Source: Nitrospira sp. (GTDB lineage Bacteria > Nitrospirota > Nitrospiria > Nitrospirales > Nitrospiraceae). Taken from it: a stretch of DNA of 34,678 bases. A program made the translations under genes and the position numbers. Shown here piece after piece: positions 1 to 8,024 of the stretch (positions are counted from its first letter, which is position 1; each line of letters begins with the position of its first letter). The notes under the pieces are model-generated. The model ran no database searches and was not told the origin of the DNA. It saw only the letters and a program-made list of their open reading frames with translations. The DNA lies in the NCBI GenBank assembly GCA_019636815.1, contig JAHBWT010000043.1, forward strand, positions 1-34,678, written 5' to 3'.

Positions 1-385
1 TCGCCCCGAACTGTCAGCAGCCATATCCTCTACCTCCTTGTGTTGAATGAAAGAGCGCGACCACTGAATGCCACGTTTACAAGAAAGGATCTTCCAGCAG
101 GCAATCTAACTCCCCTGCTGGTAGGACCCGCAAAAGGTGCACAAGTATCTGACAAATATTCGAGACGAGTCAAGCAAAATATCACGCGTGAGGCCCACCA
201 AAAGCCTTGTAAAGACGCATACGCAGAGGCTCGGCCAGTGCCCGCACATATACTCCTCCAAGGTATGGAAAGTCAAGATCCGCCAGCCTACTGCGCTGCA
301 TCCGTTCCTCTTATTCGACCGTGTCGAAGAGCATCAGTTTAAATTATAAGAGGATTCCAATCTGCTACGGAAGGAAGGGGGACGC
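1..385. other. gene-poor stretch downstream of copD
   Basis: No convincing gene. The open frames here have no ribosome-binding site and low-complexity, protein-unlike translations. A perfect 8-base inverted repeat (CCAGCAGG at 94-101, CCTGCTGG at 114-121) could form a hairpin after copD, but it lacks a T-run on either strand, so it is not called as a terminator. Confidence 0.5.
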
Positions 386-2407
386 TCAATGAACGTGGTC
401 GCCTGGCGGAGGCAGAATCTCTCTTTCTTGATCGAGTTGAGTGATCTGCTGTGTGAGGAGGCCAAGATCTGTCCAGCCAGATGCGTCTGATTCAGGAATC
501 CACCGTGCACGTAAGTATCCAAAGCGATCAAAGAGAAATTCCATGTGTTTTGGAGGGTTACCTTCGCCGAATAGGTCCGGGATAGAAAGAGTTCTACGAA
601 ACAGAACATAGCTACGGGAAATCTCTCGTGCACCCTGTGTGACGATGGGGAAGGGCATCCCCTGCATGGCCAAGGCTAGCTCTTCCTGAGGAAGTTCTGT
701 CATAGGGACCCCCAAGATTGCCGTACCGGTCTTTAGGATCATGGGGGAGGCCGTACGGAGTTGATCGAGTCGAACACGCGAGTCCGGCCATGAGAACAGA
801 ACCAGAAGCAAGCCTTGTTTCCCACGGTAATCTTTCAGTGTGCCGCTTGACCCGTCATACGCAGCGTAGGAGAAATTCGGAGTAACCATGAATGGTTGCT
901 GGGGTAGGATGCGAGGAGTAATGATTCTTGATTGATACCCTCGAGCATTGGCATGCAAGAAGTTCAGTACATCCCAGCGCTCTTCCTCGGAAAATTTCTC
1001 GCCGAACGGTGGCATGATTCCGTTAAATCGACCGTAGGTGAGCCAATGAAAGAAATCGCCTGCCGTGTGCATGGCCGTATGGGGTTCAGTCAACAAGTCG
1101 ACGGGCTGTTTTGGCAACGTCTTGGCAAGCACGCCATTACCCTTGGCTTGGGGACCATGACAAGGAATGCAATTCGCGGTAAAGAGGTCGACCCCATTGG
1201 CAATGGAGATGGCATCGAACGGGACTGGAGTCTTCCTGTAGGTTTCCGGGTATGACTGCACGGCGATGGGATACGTAGTAGCAGCAACTCCCAAGATTCC
1301 TAACACAGTTGGAACAGCGATGCGCCACAGGGTCGGCCAGTGTTTCTTGCGACCAAGAGGGAGCATCAAGCCGGCTAGGATCACAAGCACCACCCCGATT
1401 CCCACGATAGTCCTCACAAGCCAGTCGTCCCACGTCGCGTCGATCGAGAAGCGGAATGGGTAAGGCCAGTAATCGATGATGTCATGCTTGACCGGTACCG
1501 CGTTGGCCAGTAACGTCGCGACGATCACAAGAATCACGGCAAGGACGAACTCGACGGTGATCCATGTTCGCAGTTTTTGTCCGCCTGCTGCCGCGGTTTT
1601 TGAATCCTGCTTGAGGGACGGTACCCAAACGGATTTTGCTCGCGAGGCTATCGCAAGAATGATGACAAGTAATGTTAGCTTTGTGATGAGAAGCCAGCCG
1701 TAAGTGGTCGCGACTAGTCCGGCGTAATTTGTATCGATCATGCGATCGGCTACGATGACACCTGACGTGACGATCGCGATCATCATGGGCAGGGCGAGAG
1801 CAGAAAATCGGCTCACCACTGCACTCATATGAGCTCTTTCGTCGGGTGATCCTATCTTGACACTGACCGATGAGGCAGCCAGGACGACGCCGGGGAGGCC
1901 ACCGAACCAGACGCTCGCCGCAATGAGGTGCAGGGCATAGGACAACGTGGCCAGCAGTGCTTCTTCTTCTGCTGCCGAATGGCTGGCGAGCGAACCGAGA
2001 GCGATGGTCAGTGCAGCCACCGATGCACACAAAATATATCGCCATTGAGTGGATGGTGCGGTTCGAATATACAAGGCAATCGCAAGGACGACTAGAGCAC
2101 TGGCGGCTCGCAGGATCCAAATAAATCCGACGCGGGTTTTTTGCAAAAAGTCCGACCAGGCTAGCGGACTCCAGGCATTTTCAGAGACTCCAGTCGCTTG
2201 GGCGATCGTCGTCGCCAAAACACCGATGAGGCCTATCAGGAGCAGAATGGCAAGCCAGGGGAACGTCCTTTTTAGGCGACCCATCCATGGATGCCCAGAG
2301 GTGGCAGTGTTCACCTCGGCAATTGCTAAAAAGACGCAACCGCCGAGCAACATCATGTTGGCCCCTAGCTGCAAACAGCGAAACAGTGCGCCAGCGACCT
2401 CGATCAT
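386..2407 (-). CDS. copD: CopD-like copper membrane protein fused to a cytochrome c and a thioredoxin-like domain
   Basis: 673 residues, more than twice the usual length of CopD (about 300). Residues 1-380 carry about ten hydrophobic segments and match CopD-type inner-membrane copper proteins. Residues 400-495 form a mono-haem cytochrome c domain with CIPCH at 413-417 and a likely axial Met in MPPF near 465. Residues 507-660 resemble a TlpA/Sco-like thioredoxin fold (KDYRGKQGLLLVLFSWPDS), but the position that normally holds the redox cysteines has none. The start ATG overlaps the copC stop as ATGA, so the two are translationally coupled. CopD proteins are thought to move copper across the inner membrane; the fused haem domain suggests electron transfer or redox control of copper, which is inference. 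It is the last gene of the amoE-amoD-amoD-copC-copD block. Confidence 0.85.
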   Translation of the reverse strand: MIEVAGALFRCLQLGANMMLLGGCVFLAIAEVNTATSGHPWMGRLKRTFPWLAILLLIGLIGVLATTIAQATGVSENAWSPLAWSDFLQKTRVGFIWILRAASALVVLAIALYIRTAPSTQWRYILCASVAALTIALGSLASHSAAEEEALLATLSYALHLIAASVWFGGLPGVVLAASSVSVKIGSPDERAHMSAVVSRFSALALPMMIAIVTSGVIVADRMIDTNYAGLVATTYGWLLITKLTLLVIILAIASRAKSVWVPSLKQDSKTAAAGGQKLRTWITVEFVLAVILVIVATLLANAVPVKHDIIDYWPYPFRFSIDATWDDWLVRTIVGIGVVLVILAGLMLPLGRKKHWPTLWRIAVPTVLGILGVAATTYPIAVQSYPETYRKTPVPFDAISIANGVDLFTANCIPCHGPQAKGNGVLAKTLPKQPVDLLTEPHTAMHTAGDFFHWLTYGRFNGIMPPFGEKFSEEERWDVLNFLHANARGYQSRIITPRILPQQPFMVTPNFSYAAYDGSSGTLKDYRGKQGLLLVLFSWPDSRVRLDQLRTASPMILKTGTAILGVPMTELPQEELALAMQGMPFPIVTQGAREISRSYVLFRRTLSIPDLFGEGNPPKHMEFLFDRFGYLRARWIPESDASGWTDLGLLTQQITQLDQEREILPPPGDHVH

Positions 2408-2805
2408 TTCTCCTGAACGTCGCCCTTTACGGTGAAGTCGAATGTAGATTCAACCACGTGACCGTCTACCGATAGAACTCGGAACTTGACGGAATACTTA
2501 CCGGGCGCGAGTTCCGGCAGAGGGAGGACAATCGATTTCGGGTCATCAGGGACGAGGGTGGGGTTCGTTTCGGTGATGGGCTGCTTCTCAGCATCGAGCA
2601 CAACGAGGGATGCATAATCTCCCTCAATTTTTTCATTGAACCATAATCGGACCTGAGTCGGCGACTTGGTGAGAACGGCTCGTCGAGGAGGCTCTGCCTT
2701 GACCAGCTGAGAATGAGCCAAGGCCGAAGTAACGGGTACCTCCAAGGCGATGGCCACGATCAAGGCAAGGCTTGCGAACCAGCGAATGCTTGGCAAGGCG
2801 ATCAT
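2404..2805 (-). CDS. copC: CopC periplasmic copper-binding protein
   Basis: 133 residues with a Sec signal peptide ending ALA at 28-30, so the mature protein starts at His31 (HSQLVKAEPP). A free N-terminal histidine together with Asp114 and His116 (VDGH) is the Cu(II) site of CopC proteins. The PP-RRAVL-SPTQVRLWFNEKIE region is the family core, and one immunoglobulin-like beta domain fits the length. The Met/His-rich Cu(I) loop of some CopC proteins is not evident. It is 85 bases downstream of amoD2 and overlaps copD by 4 bases. Likely role: periplasmic copper carrier serving CopD and, by location, ammonia monooxygenase metallation. Family assignment is firm; the link to AMO is inferred from context. 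Confidence 0.9.
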   Translation of the reverse strand: MIALPSIRWFASLALIVAIALEVPVTSALAHSQLVKAEPPRRAVLTKSPTQVRLWFNEKIEGDYASLVVLDAEKQPITETNPTLVPDDPKSIVLPLPELAPGKYSVKFRVLSVDGHVVESTFDFTVKGDVQEK

Positions 2806-2890
2806 TGATGGTTATTTTCCTTCGCGTCCAATTTCGGCACCCGAGAAATACCAGCCTAATTGGGTGTCCAGTGTGGCGCCTCGGCGTGGA

Positions 2891-3487
2891 TCAACTGCCT
2901 GCAACACGCGTGATTTCCGAGGGTTTTCGACGATCCCGAAAGGAGAAGAACAGGACTACCGCGAGGCCCACCACAACTGGCACAATGACCATAATGTAGT
3001 GTGACAGGTGCGAGAGGGCCCCTGTATGACCAACCGAAAAAGAAACGCGTGAGACGTGTTCACCGCCATCGCCGCCGACCGAAACCAGTCCGATGAACTT
3101 ACCGGGTTTATCAAAGGTGTATTTTACGTCGATGGACCCAGTCGGGTAGGTCTTGGACGGGAGATGCGCGACTGTCACGGACTCAAGGTTATCTTCCGAG
3201 CCGGTATCGGTGATAATGCGCACCTCTACCGGGAGTGAGCGTAGCTCCTTCTCGACATAGTCGAACACCAACACCGCATTTCCCGTCCCCGGAAGCTCCT
3301 CGCAAAATTGCCGGTCGTAGTAAGTGTCAGGTAAATAGCTGTGGAAGTACATCTTATACGGTCCGACGTTGAGGATGCACGTATCCGGTGCCAGTTCGTG
3401 TCCATGCTGAGCCAACGCTGGGAATGGGGCGGCCACTAGAAGGAACATGCAATACATCCAAGCACGAATCGGAATGTGACAGGACAT
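2891..3487 (-). CDS. amoD: AmoD-family periplasmic copper-associated protein, second copy
   Basis: 198 residues from the ATG at 3487, chosen because AAGAGG lies about 7 bases upstream; an upstream in-frame ATG would add 12 residues with no such site. Signal peptide about 1-26 (ending ALA), mature N-terminus QHGHE, soluble domain to about 150, then a C-terminal membrane helix (about 162-181) with a basic tail (RDRRK). Cys37, Met46, His49 and Cys62 lie in the pattern C-x3-VGP-x2-M-x2-H...FCE-[ED]-[LI]-P shared with both neighbours. AmoD/PmoD proteins are encoded beside ammonia and methane monooxygenase genes and the methanotroph member binds copper; the precise role is unsettled. A long block around LRSLP-EVRII and DTGSEDNLES is almost identical to amoD1, so this is a tandem paralogue. 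Confidence 0.8.
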   Translation of the reverse strand: MSCHIPIRAWMYCMFLLVAAPFPALAQHGHELAPDTCILNVGPYKMYFHSYLPDTYYDRQFCEELPGTGNAVLVFDYVEKELRSLPVEVRIITDTGSEDNLESVTVAHLPSKTYPTGSIDVKYTFDKPGKFIGLVSVGGDGGEHVSRVSFSVGHTGALSHLSHYIMVIVPVVVGLAVVLFFSFRDRRKPSEITRVAGS

Positions 3488-3527
3488 TTTCAACCTCTTC
3501 TTTATCAGAAAATCAGCCGCCATACTC

Positions 3528-4112
3528 TTATGAGGCCGCAGTTTTTGATGGCTTGCGATCGCGCATGAAAAAGAAAATCGCTCCTACGATGATGGTCGCC
3601 ACAACAGGAACCATATAGATATTCAAGAGTTTCGAAAAGAATTTTGGTTCACCTACCGAGAAAGGAAACCTGGAGATGTGCTCTTGTTTCTCGCCTACTG
3701 TAACTATGCCGACGAATTTTCCAGGTTTGTCAAATGTGTAGGTGAAGTCGATGGAGCCGTTCGGATATACCTTTGAAGGAACGTGAAAGACCGTAATACT
3801 CTCCAGATTGTCCTCGGACCCAGTATCTTTAATAATGCGAACCTCCGCGGGCAAAGAACGAAGTTCCTGCTCGATGTAATCCAGCACGACAATCGTTTGG
3901 CCGGTCGCCGGGATGTCTTCACAGAACTGTTTTTCTTGTGTGTTCGCAGGCTGGTACCCGCTGAAGTGCATCATATACGGTCCGACCGTGAGCTTGCACA
4001 TGTCTTCAGCCATCGACAGTCCACCGTGCGCATAGGCTTGTGAGGACAAGATGGCAGTCAAAGCAAATACCGCGCATCCAACCGTCGGCTTCAGGCAGGC
4101 AAAAGGCTTCAT
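3528..4112 (-). CDS. amoD: AmoD-family periplasmic copper-associated protein, first copy
   Basis: 194 residues from the ATG at 4112, preceded by GAGAGGG at good spacing; the longer in-frame start lacks a site and would bury the signal peptide. Signal peptide 1-28 (ending AYA), mature N-terminus HGGLS, so a free amino-terminal histidine is possible. Cys39, Met47/Met48, His49 and Cys64 form the same candidate metal-site pattern as AmoE and the second AmoD. A single C-terminal transmembrane helix (about 165-183) with a RDRK tail anchors it, facing the periplasm. It lies 62 bases after amoE and 40 before the second amoD, so the three are probably one transcript. Family assignment rests on architecture, motif and the cop/hao context; it could be named PmoD-like. 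Confidence 0.8.
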   Translation of the reverse strand: MKPFACLKPTVGCAVFALTAILSSQAYAHGGLSMAEDMCKLTVGPYMMHFSGYQPANTQEKQFCEDIPATGQTIVVLDYIEQELRSLPAEVRIIKDTGSEDNLESITVFHVPSKVYPNGSIDFTYTFDKPGKFVGIVTVGEKQEHISRFPFSVGEPKFFSKLLNIYMVPVVATIIVGAIFFFMRDRKPSKTAAS

Positions 4113-4174
4113 GAATGATCCCTCTCTGGAATGGTAAATGGACACTTGGATGTTGACATACAGCGCCAGATTGT

Positions 4175-4762
4175 TTACGACCGACGGCGAGCAGTCCACC
4201 AGTTCCGGAATCGGCCCGATTTTGAGAGCTCATACCCAACGATCCCCAGGACCAGGAGCAATGCCAACGGACCTAGGGCGGACCGTCCGAGTTTCGAGTA
4301 GTCAACTTGTTGCACCCGTAACAGATAGGCGGAAGGACTCAACCCTTCTGCAGTGATGATCACCTTATACAGGCCTTTATCTAAATTAGCTTCACCTCGG
4401 ACGACCCCATCCGGGTGAGACGTCGGTTTCCAATACACGACCGTTTGGGTCTCATCCTGCTCGTCTTCATTGACGCCTCGAATGATTTTGACACCCACAG
4501 GCAGAGTGCGCAGGCTTGGGTCGACAAGATCGACTACAAGAAAGGTGTCACCAACACCTGGAATCTCCGTGCAGTATTGAGCTTTGGGCTCAATCTGAGG
4601 CTGATACGCGCTGAAATGCACCATGCTCCCACCGATTTTGCGGACACAGGGGTCATCTTCAATGCTCACATTTCCGTGAGCAGCAACCGTGGCAGGACTG
4701 AATCCCACCATAAGGACTAGTAGAAAGAGGGGTGAACTTATACACCGAGCACATTTGATCAT
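4175..4762 (-). CDS. amoE: AmoE-family periplasmic membrane-anchored protein
   Basis: 195 residues: signal peptide 1-28 (ending VAA), mature N-terminus HGNVS, soluble domain to about 158, one C-terminal helix (about 161-178) and a basic RRR tail. It shares Cys39, Met47, His49 and Cys64 with the AmoD copies (GGSMVHFSAYQP...YCTEIPG) but is otherwise diverged, lacking the DTGSEDNLES block. First gene of the block; no strong Shine-Dalgarno lies before the ATG at 4762, though no better in-frame start exists. amoE-amoD genes accompany amo operons in ammonia oxidisers and are thought to assist copper loading or stability of the monooxygenase. amoE versus a third diverged amoD is decided by gene order and divergence, so the exact name is less sure than the family. 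Confidence 0.72.
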   Translation of the reverse strand: MIKCARCISSPLFLLVLMVGFSPATVAAHGNVSIEDDPCVRKIGGSMVHFSAYQPQIEPKAQYCTEIPGVGDTFLVVDLVDPSLRTLPVGVKIIRGVNEDEQDETQTVVYWKPTSHPDGVVRGEANLDKGLYKVIITAEGLSPSAYLLRVQQVDYSKLGRSALGPLALLLVLGIVGYELSKSGRFRNWWTARRRS

Positions 4763-4962
4763 AACGTCATTAACCGTATTGTGTTACTGGCGGTTGAGAA
4801 CCTATAAAATTTACCACTCTGCAGACCGTTCTTTCAAGTAGCCGGCCAAGGCGGCTTGGTCCAGAAAGAGGCCCTAGCCCATCAGCGAGGAATACTTGCG
4901 GAGATTGAGAATTCATGTCATCGAAATTGAGAAGTAACCTCGAAATGAACACATTTTTCGAG

Positions 4963-4992
4963 TTGACGATGGCGACCAGACGTGCTGATAAT
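4963..4992 (+). promoter_or_regulatory. candidate sigma-70 promoter of the bacterioferritin pair
   Basis: TTGACG at 4963-4968 and GATAAT at 4987-4992, separated by 18 bases: 5 of 6 matches to each consensus hexamer. Transcription would start near 4999, about 37 bases before the first bfr ATG, with AAAGGAGG between. It lies in the divergent gap between amoE and bfr. Confidence 0.5.
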
Positions 4993-5035
4993 GATCAAAA
5001 AGTCTTGGGCTCAAATTGAAAGGAGGCCAACAGTC

Positions 5036-5512
5036 ATGAAAGCAAAAGAAGGGGTCATCAATATCTTGAATAAGATTCTGACGGCGGATTTGACGGCCAT
5101 CAATCAGTACTTTGTTCACGCCAAGATGTGCGCCAATTGGGGGTATGAGCGGCTCCATCATAAGGTGCGAGAGCGGAGCATCGACGAGATGAAAGATGCC
5201 GACGAACTCATCGGCCATATCCTATATTTGGAAGGTATGCCTAACGTGCAGCGAATGAACACCGTTCAGGTCGGCGAGACGGTTGCGGAGCAGCTCAAGC
5301 TTGACCTGAAAGCTGAGCAAGATATGTTGTCATTGCTCAATGACGGAGTTGTGCACTGTACCACGGTGGCGGATTTTACGACCCGTCACATGCTGGAAGA
5401 TATGGCAAAAGATGTGGATGGACACATCGACTGGATCGAAACTCAGCTGGAGACTGTCAAACAGGTTGGTTTGGAAAATTACCTCGCCGAACAGATCAAG
5501 AAAGAGTCCTGA
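5036..5512 (+). CDS. bfr: bacterioferritin, haem-ligand-type subunit
   Basis: 158 residues, exactly the length of E. coli Bfr, and alignable without gaps (INQYF, NWGYERL, DEMK, DWIET). The ATG at 5036 is chosen because AAAGGAGG lies just upstream; the longer frame from 4982 reads through the promoter and this site. Met52, the inter-subunit haem ligand, is present. The ferroxidase ligands are altered relative to E. coli: Asp18 for Glu18, Glu51 kept, Asp54 for His54, Glu94 kept, Val127 for Glu127, His130 kept. So it probably binds haem but is a weak or inactive ferroxidase. It precedes a second bfr by 11 bases. Role: iron or haem storage in a 24-subunit shell, plausibly supporting the haem-rich hao system next door (inference). 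Confidence 0.88.
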   Translation: MKAKEGVINILNKILTADLTAINQYFVHAKMCANWGYERLHHKVRERSIDEMKDADELIGHILYLEGMPNVQRMNTVQVGETVAEQLKLDLKAEQDMLSLLNDGVVHCTTVADFTTRHMLEDMAKDVDGHIDWIETQLETVKQVGLENYLAEQIKKES

Positions 5513-5523
5513 GAGAGGAGATC

Positions 5524-5994
5524 ATGAAAGCCAGAGAAGGAGTCCTAAAATTCCTGAACCAGGTCCTCAAGGCCGAGTTGACAGCGGTGCATCAGTACCT
5601 GTTACACGCAGCCATGTGCAAGAACTGGGGGTATGAACGGCTGCATGACCATTATAGCCATCTGGCGAATGAAGAAGTGCATCACTCTGCTGAACTGATC
5701 GATCATATCTTGTATCTGAGCGGTAATCCGGATGTGGGACAGATCGATTCCATAGCACAGGGGAACGAGGTGGAAGCTTTGTTTCGAGCGGATCTGAATT
5801 TTGAACGCGAAGATGTCGAATTGCTTCAAACGGCCATCGCGCATTGCGCCAACGTCGGGGATTTCACGACGCGTCATCTACTGGAGCATATGATCCAAGA
5901 TTCAGAAGAGCATGTCGACTGGTTTGAGACCCGACTGCGGACTATCAGTCAGGTAGGCCTCGACCGATTTCTGTCGGAACAGATCAAAAAGTAA
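5524..5994 (+). CDS. bfr: bacterioferritin, ferroxidase-type subunit
   Basis: 156 residues, ATG preceded by GAGAGGAG, 11 bases after the first bfr and so co-transcribed. It aligns with the first copy over the full length (VGDFTTRHLLEHM, HVDWFETRL). Here the diiron ligands Glu18, Glu51, His54, Glu94 and His130 are kept, but position 127 is Ser rather than Glu, and the haem ligand Met52 is replaced by Val. The pair therefore splits the two functions of canonical Bfr: one subunit for haem, one for iron oxidation, as described for two-subunit bacterioferritins in other bacteria. A mixed 24-mer is likely but cannot be proven from sequence. Confidence 0.88.
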   Translation: MKAREGVLKFLNQVLKAELTAVHQYLLHAAMCKNWGYERLHDHYSHLANEEVHHSAELIDHILYLSGNPDVGQIDSIAQGNEVEALFRADLNFEREDVELLQTAIAHCANVGDFTTRHLLEHMIQDSEEHVDWFETRLRTISQVGLDRFLSEQIKK

Positions 5995-6430
5995 GCGAGA
6001 TTAACTTCGTACTAACATTTTTTCGACATCGACACTGAATAATGGATGACGGCCGTCCCTAGTTATCGCATGTTCCTCATCGAGTGGGGTCTTTTTTGAC
6101 AGGCTAAGCGGACAAGCAGGAGCACTTCGTTTGAGCGCTAAATTGCCGGACATATTGTATCTTTTTGTATCTTTGCAATCAGCAGCCAAATCTTATCATG
6201 CACCATCAGACAGAGGACAAGGACACAGCATGCGCTCTTGCAGACTGCCCGGCGCTCTCATCGCGGTGGGCGGATGAAGCTGAGTAAACGCGCAGCAGAA
6301 AGAGGTGCGGCAAAGAGCTCTTCCGTTCGGCTGTATGGACTACTTGCGGAACAGACGTAGAAACAGATGGATCGGTAGAGACATCTGCTCACTCTCCACC
6401 CACTGCGCCTGGTTTCAATCTTAGAAAACC
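5995..6430. other. intergenic stretch between converging bfr and cycB
   Basis: No gene supported: two short minus-strand frames (6001-6189, 6258-6452) have no ribosome-binding site or protein-like composition, and the second runs into the terminator hairpin. No other structure stands out. Confidence 0.5.
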
Positions 6431-6466
6431 ACAGGGCTGAACCGTGTGACACCGGCCCAGCCCTGT
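6431..6466. terminator. hairpin terminator at the end of the hao operon, probably bidirectional
   Basis: Perfect 9-base stem ACAGGGCTG (6431-6439) with CAGCCCTGT (6458-6466) around an 18-base loop that itself contains a short inverted repeat. On the minus strand it is followed by GGTTTTCT and lies 43 bases past the cycB stop; on the plus strand by TTCTT, downstream of the bfr pair. It can end both converging operons. Confidence 0.6.
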
Positions 6467-6509
6467 TTCTTCCGTCGACTAAATAGAGCGATCACAGATT
6501 TTCTGAATC

Positions 6510-7106
6510 TTAATCGTCATCATCTTCGTCATCGTCCGATTTCTTTTTGACTTCCTTTAAAACCGAACGACCTTGAGCGAGGCTCGCATTGAGGTCATTT
6601 TCCGGAACTTTCTTATGGACCAGATTTTGATGGCAATCGATACAGGTTGCCCCTTCGCTTTCCATCTTCGCATGGGCGGCTTTTGCTGAAGCACCCGGCG
6701 GCTTGGTGTTTTTGTGGCATGCTCGACAGGTCAGGCTGTCCCACTCCTTCAGCTTGATCCGAGCTCTATAGGCAGCTTCCGGCCGATGTTCATTGAACTT
6801 TTCAACGGTTGAATAATCGGTGGTAAATTCCTTGATTAGGAAAGGCACACCGTCAACCACATGTGTGTAGATCGCTTTATGAAAGTTGGCTAGCCCTTGA
6901 GGTACATGACAATCCTTACAGCCAGGATCCATACCCAATGCACCCCAATGTGAAGACTTCTTCAGTTCTTCATAGGGGTAGATTTCTGAATGGCAACTTA
7001 TACAAAACTCAGTTCGTGAAATCGCCGCTTCACCACCAAACACAACGGTGATCAAGCCGATCCCAAGTGCAGCACCAGCAGCTAACGTCCCTATCTTCTT
7101 GGCCAT
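6510..7106 (-). CDS. cycB: tetraheme cytochrome cM552, NapC/NirT family quinone reductase
   Basis: 198 residues: an N-terminal signal anchor (about 5-24) and four CXXCH sites at 35-39, 63-67, 127-131 and 155-159, the NapC/NirT pattern. In ammonia oxidisers cM552 takes electrons from cytochrome c554 and passes them to the quinone pool. It starts 2 bases after the cycA stop and is the last gene before the terminator. The C-terminus is a strongly acidic run (four Asp-rich codons after KKKS), written in DNA as a near-repetitive GAT/GAC tract, which is unusual and could dock basic partners. NapC-family homologues also act in nitrate/nitrite reduction, but the hao-cycA context makes cycB the sound call. 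Confidence 0.92.
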   Translation of the reverse strand: MAKKIGTLAAGAALGIGLITVVFGGEAAISRTEFCISCHSEIYPYEELKKSSHWGALGMDPGCKDCHVPQGLANFHKAIYTHVVDGVPFLIKEFTTDYSTVEKFNEHRPEAAYRARIKLKEWDSLTCRACHKNTKPPGASAKAAHAKMESEGATCIDCHQNLVHKKVPENDLNASLAQGRSVLKEVKKKSDDDEDDDD

Positions 7107-7108
7107 TT

Positions 7109-7837
7109 CTAGTCTTCCCCATCCTTGTCAGCCTTCACGGCAGGTTTGGCTGTCTTTTGAAACTCCTCATGGAACTTCGGCATGGGTGGCCCAGTGAAGG
7201 TGCCTTCAAGCTTGAAATGCTCGTGCATCGCCTTGTCGTTTCGAACATACTTTTCGAAATCGAATGCGTACTTCTTATCAACCTTCGGGGTGAACGGGGT
7301 ATAGGGTTTCTTGACACCTTTCCAGCCTGACCCTTCATAGTTCAAATGGCAGGCATTGCACTTCTCTTGAAATTCAAAATCCTGCCCCGCTTCAACGAGT
7401 CTCTCTCGTGCCATCGTCTTCCCTGACTTTTCAAACGCCTCACCCGCTTTCCGATGGATCTTTCGATACGCGCTACCGGCTCCGTGGCAAGATTCACAAC
7501 CCACATTCGTTACAAACTTGTCAGGTTCTTCGATGACGTAACCGCCCTCTTCGCCGAACCCATCGACGTGGCAACCAACACATTCCTTGTCCTTTGTATA
7601 GTCCTTCTTGGGGTCCAGCTTGGCCTTGACCATCGCCTCGTCCTTCTTCTTGCCTCTGGTGGGCTTCAGCGATTCCATCGCCTTGCCGTGGAGCGTCTTT
7701 TCCCAGGACTCACCTTCTCCTTTATGGCAGTTGTAACATTTCTTCCTGCCTTCAAACGTTCCTTGAGCTGAGGCGGTTCCAGCTACTGCTAGAAAGACCG
7801 CCGCAGCTACGAATGCGAACACCATTCGTTGCTTCAC
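7109..7837 (-). CDS. cycA: tetraheme cytochrome c554
   Basis: 242 residues starting at GTG 7837, chosen because GGAAAGGAG sits 5 bases upstream and the product then opens directly with a signal peptide (MKQRMVFAFV...TASA, cut near residue 24). An ATG-initiated frame from 7924 would add 29 unlikely residues. Four haem sites: CYNCH 34-38, CVGCH 86-90, CESCH 114-118, CNACH 150-154. In ammonia oxidisers c554 is the periplasmic electron acceptor of hydroxylamine oxidoreductase and hands electrons to cM552. It follows haoB by 187 bases and precedes cycB by 2. The C-terminal tail is Lys/Asp-rich and haem-free. Confidence 0.92.
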   Translation of the reverse strand: MKQRMVFAFVAAAVFLAVAGTASAQGTFEGRKKCYNCHKGEGESWEKTLHGKAMESLKPTRGKKKDEAMVKAKLDPKKDYTKDKECVGCHVDGFGEEGGYVIEEPDKFVTNVGCESCHGAGSAYRKIHRKAGEAFEKSGKTMARERLVEAGQDFEFQEKCNACHLNYEGSGWKGVKKPYTPFTPKVDKKYAFDFEKYVRNDKAMHEHFKLEGTFTGPPMPKFHEEFQKTAKPAVKADKDGED

Positions 7838-8024
7838 GGCATCTCCTTTCCGATAAATTCCAATAAATGGAGGAACAGTATATTCAGATTTTTTTGCACG
7901 TCTTCTGCAAAACCAATTACTCATCTTCTACACTCTGCAACCTTACAAACAGCTGCACTTTACCACGGAGAAGCTCATGACTGCTACCCTCATCATCGAT
8001 TTCAAAGTAAATAGCCTGGAATGT

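Noticed and set aside
94..121. Terminator after copD
   Set aside because: The 8-base stem is perfect but has no T-run and lies over 260 bases from the copD stop.
40..349. Two overlapping small frames at the left edge
   Set aside because: No ribosome-binding site, no domain, and overlapping in different frames.
1482..2120. 212-codon minus-strand frame inside copD
   Set aside because: Out-of-frame shadow of the CopD fusion gene with no ribosome-binding site.
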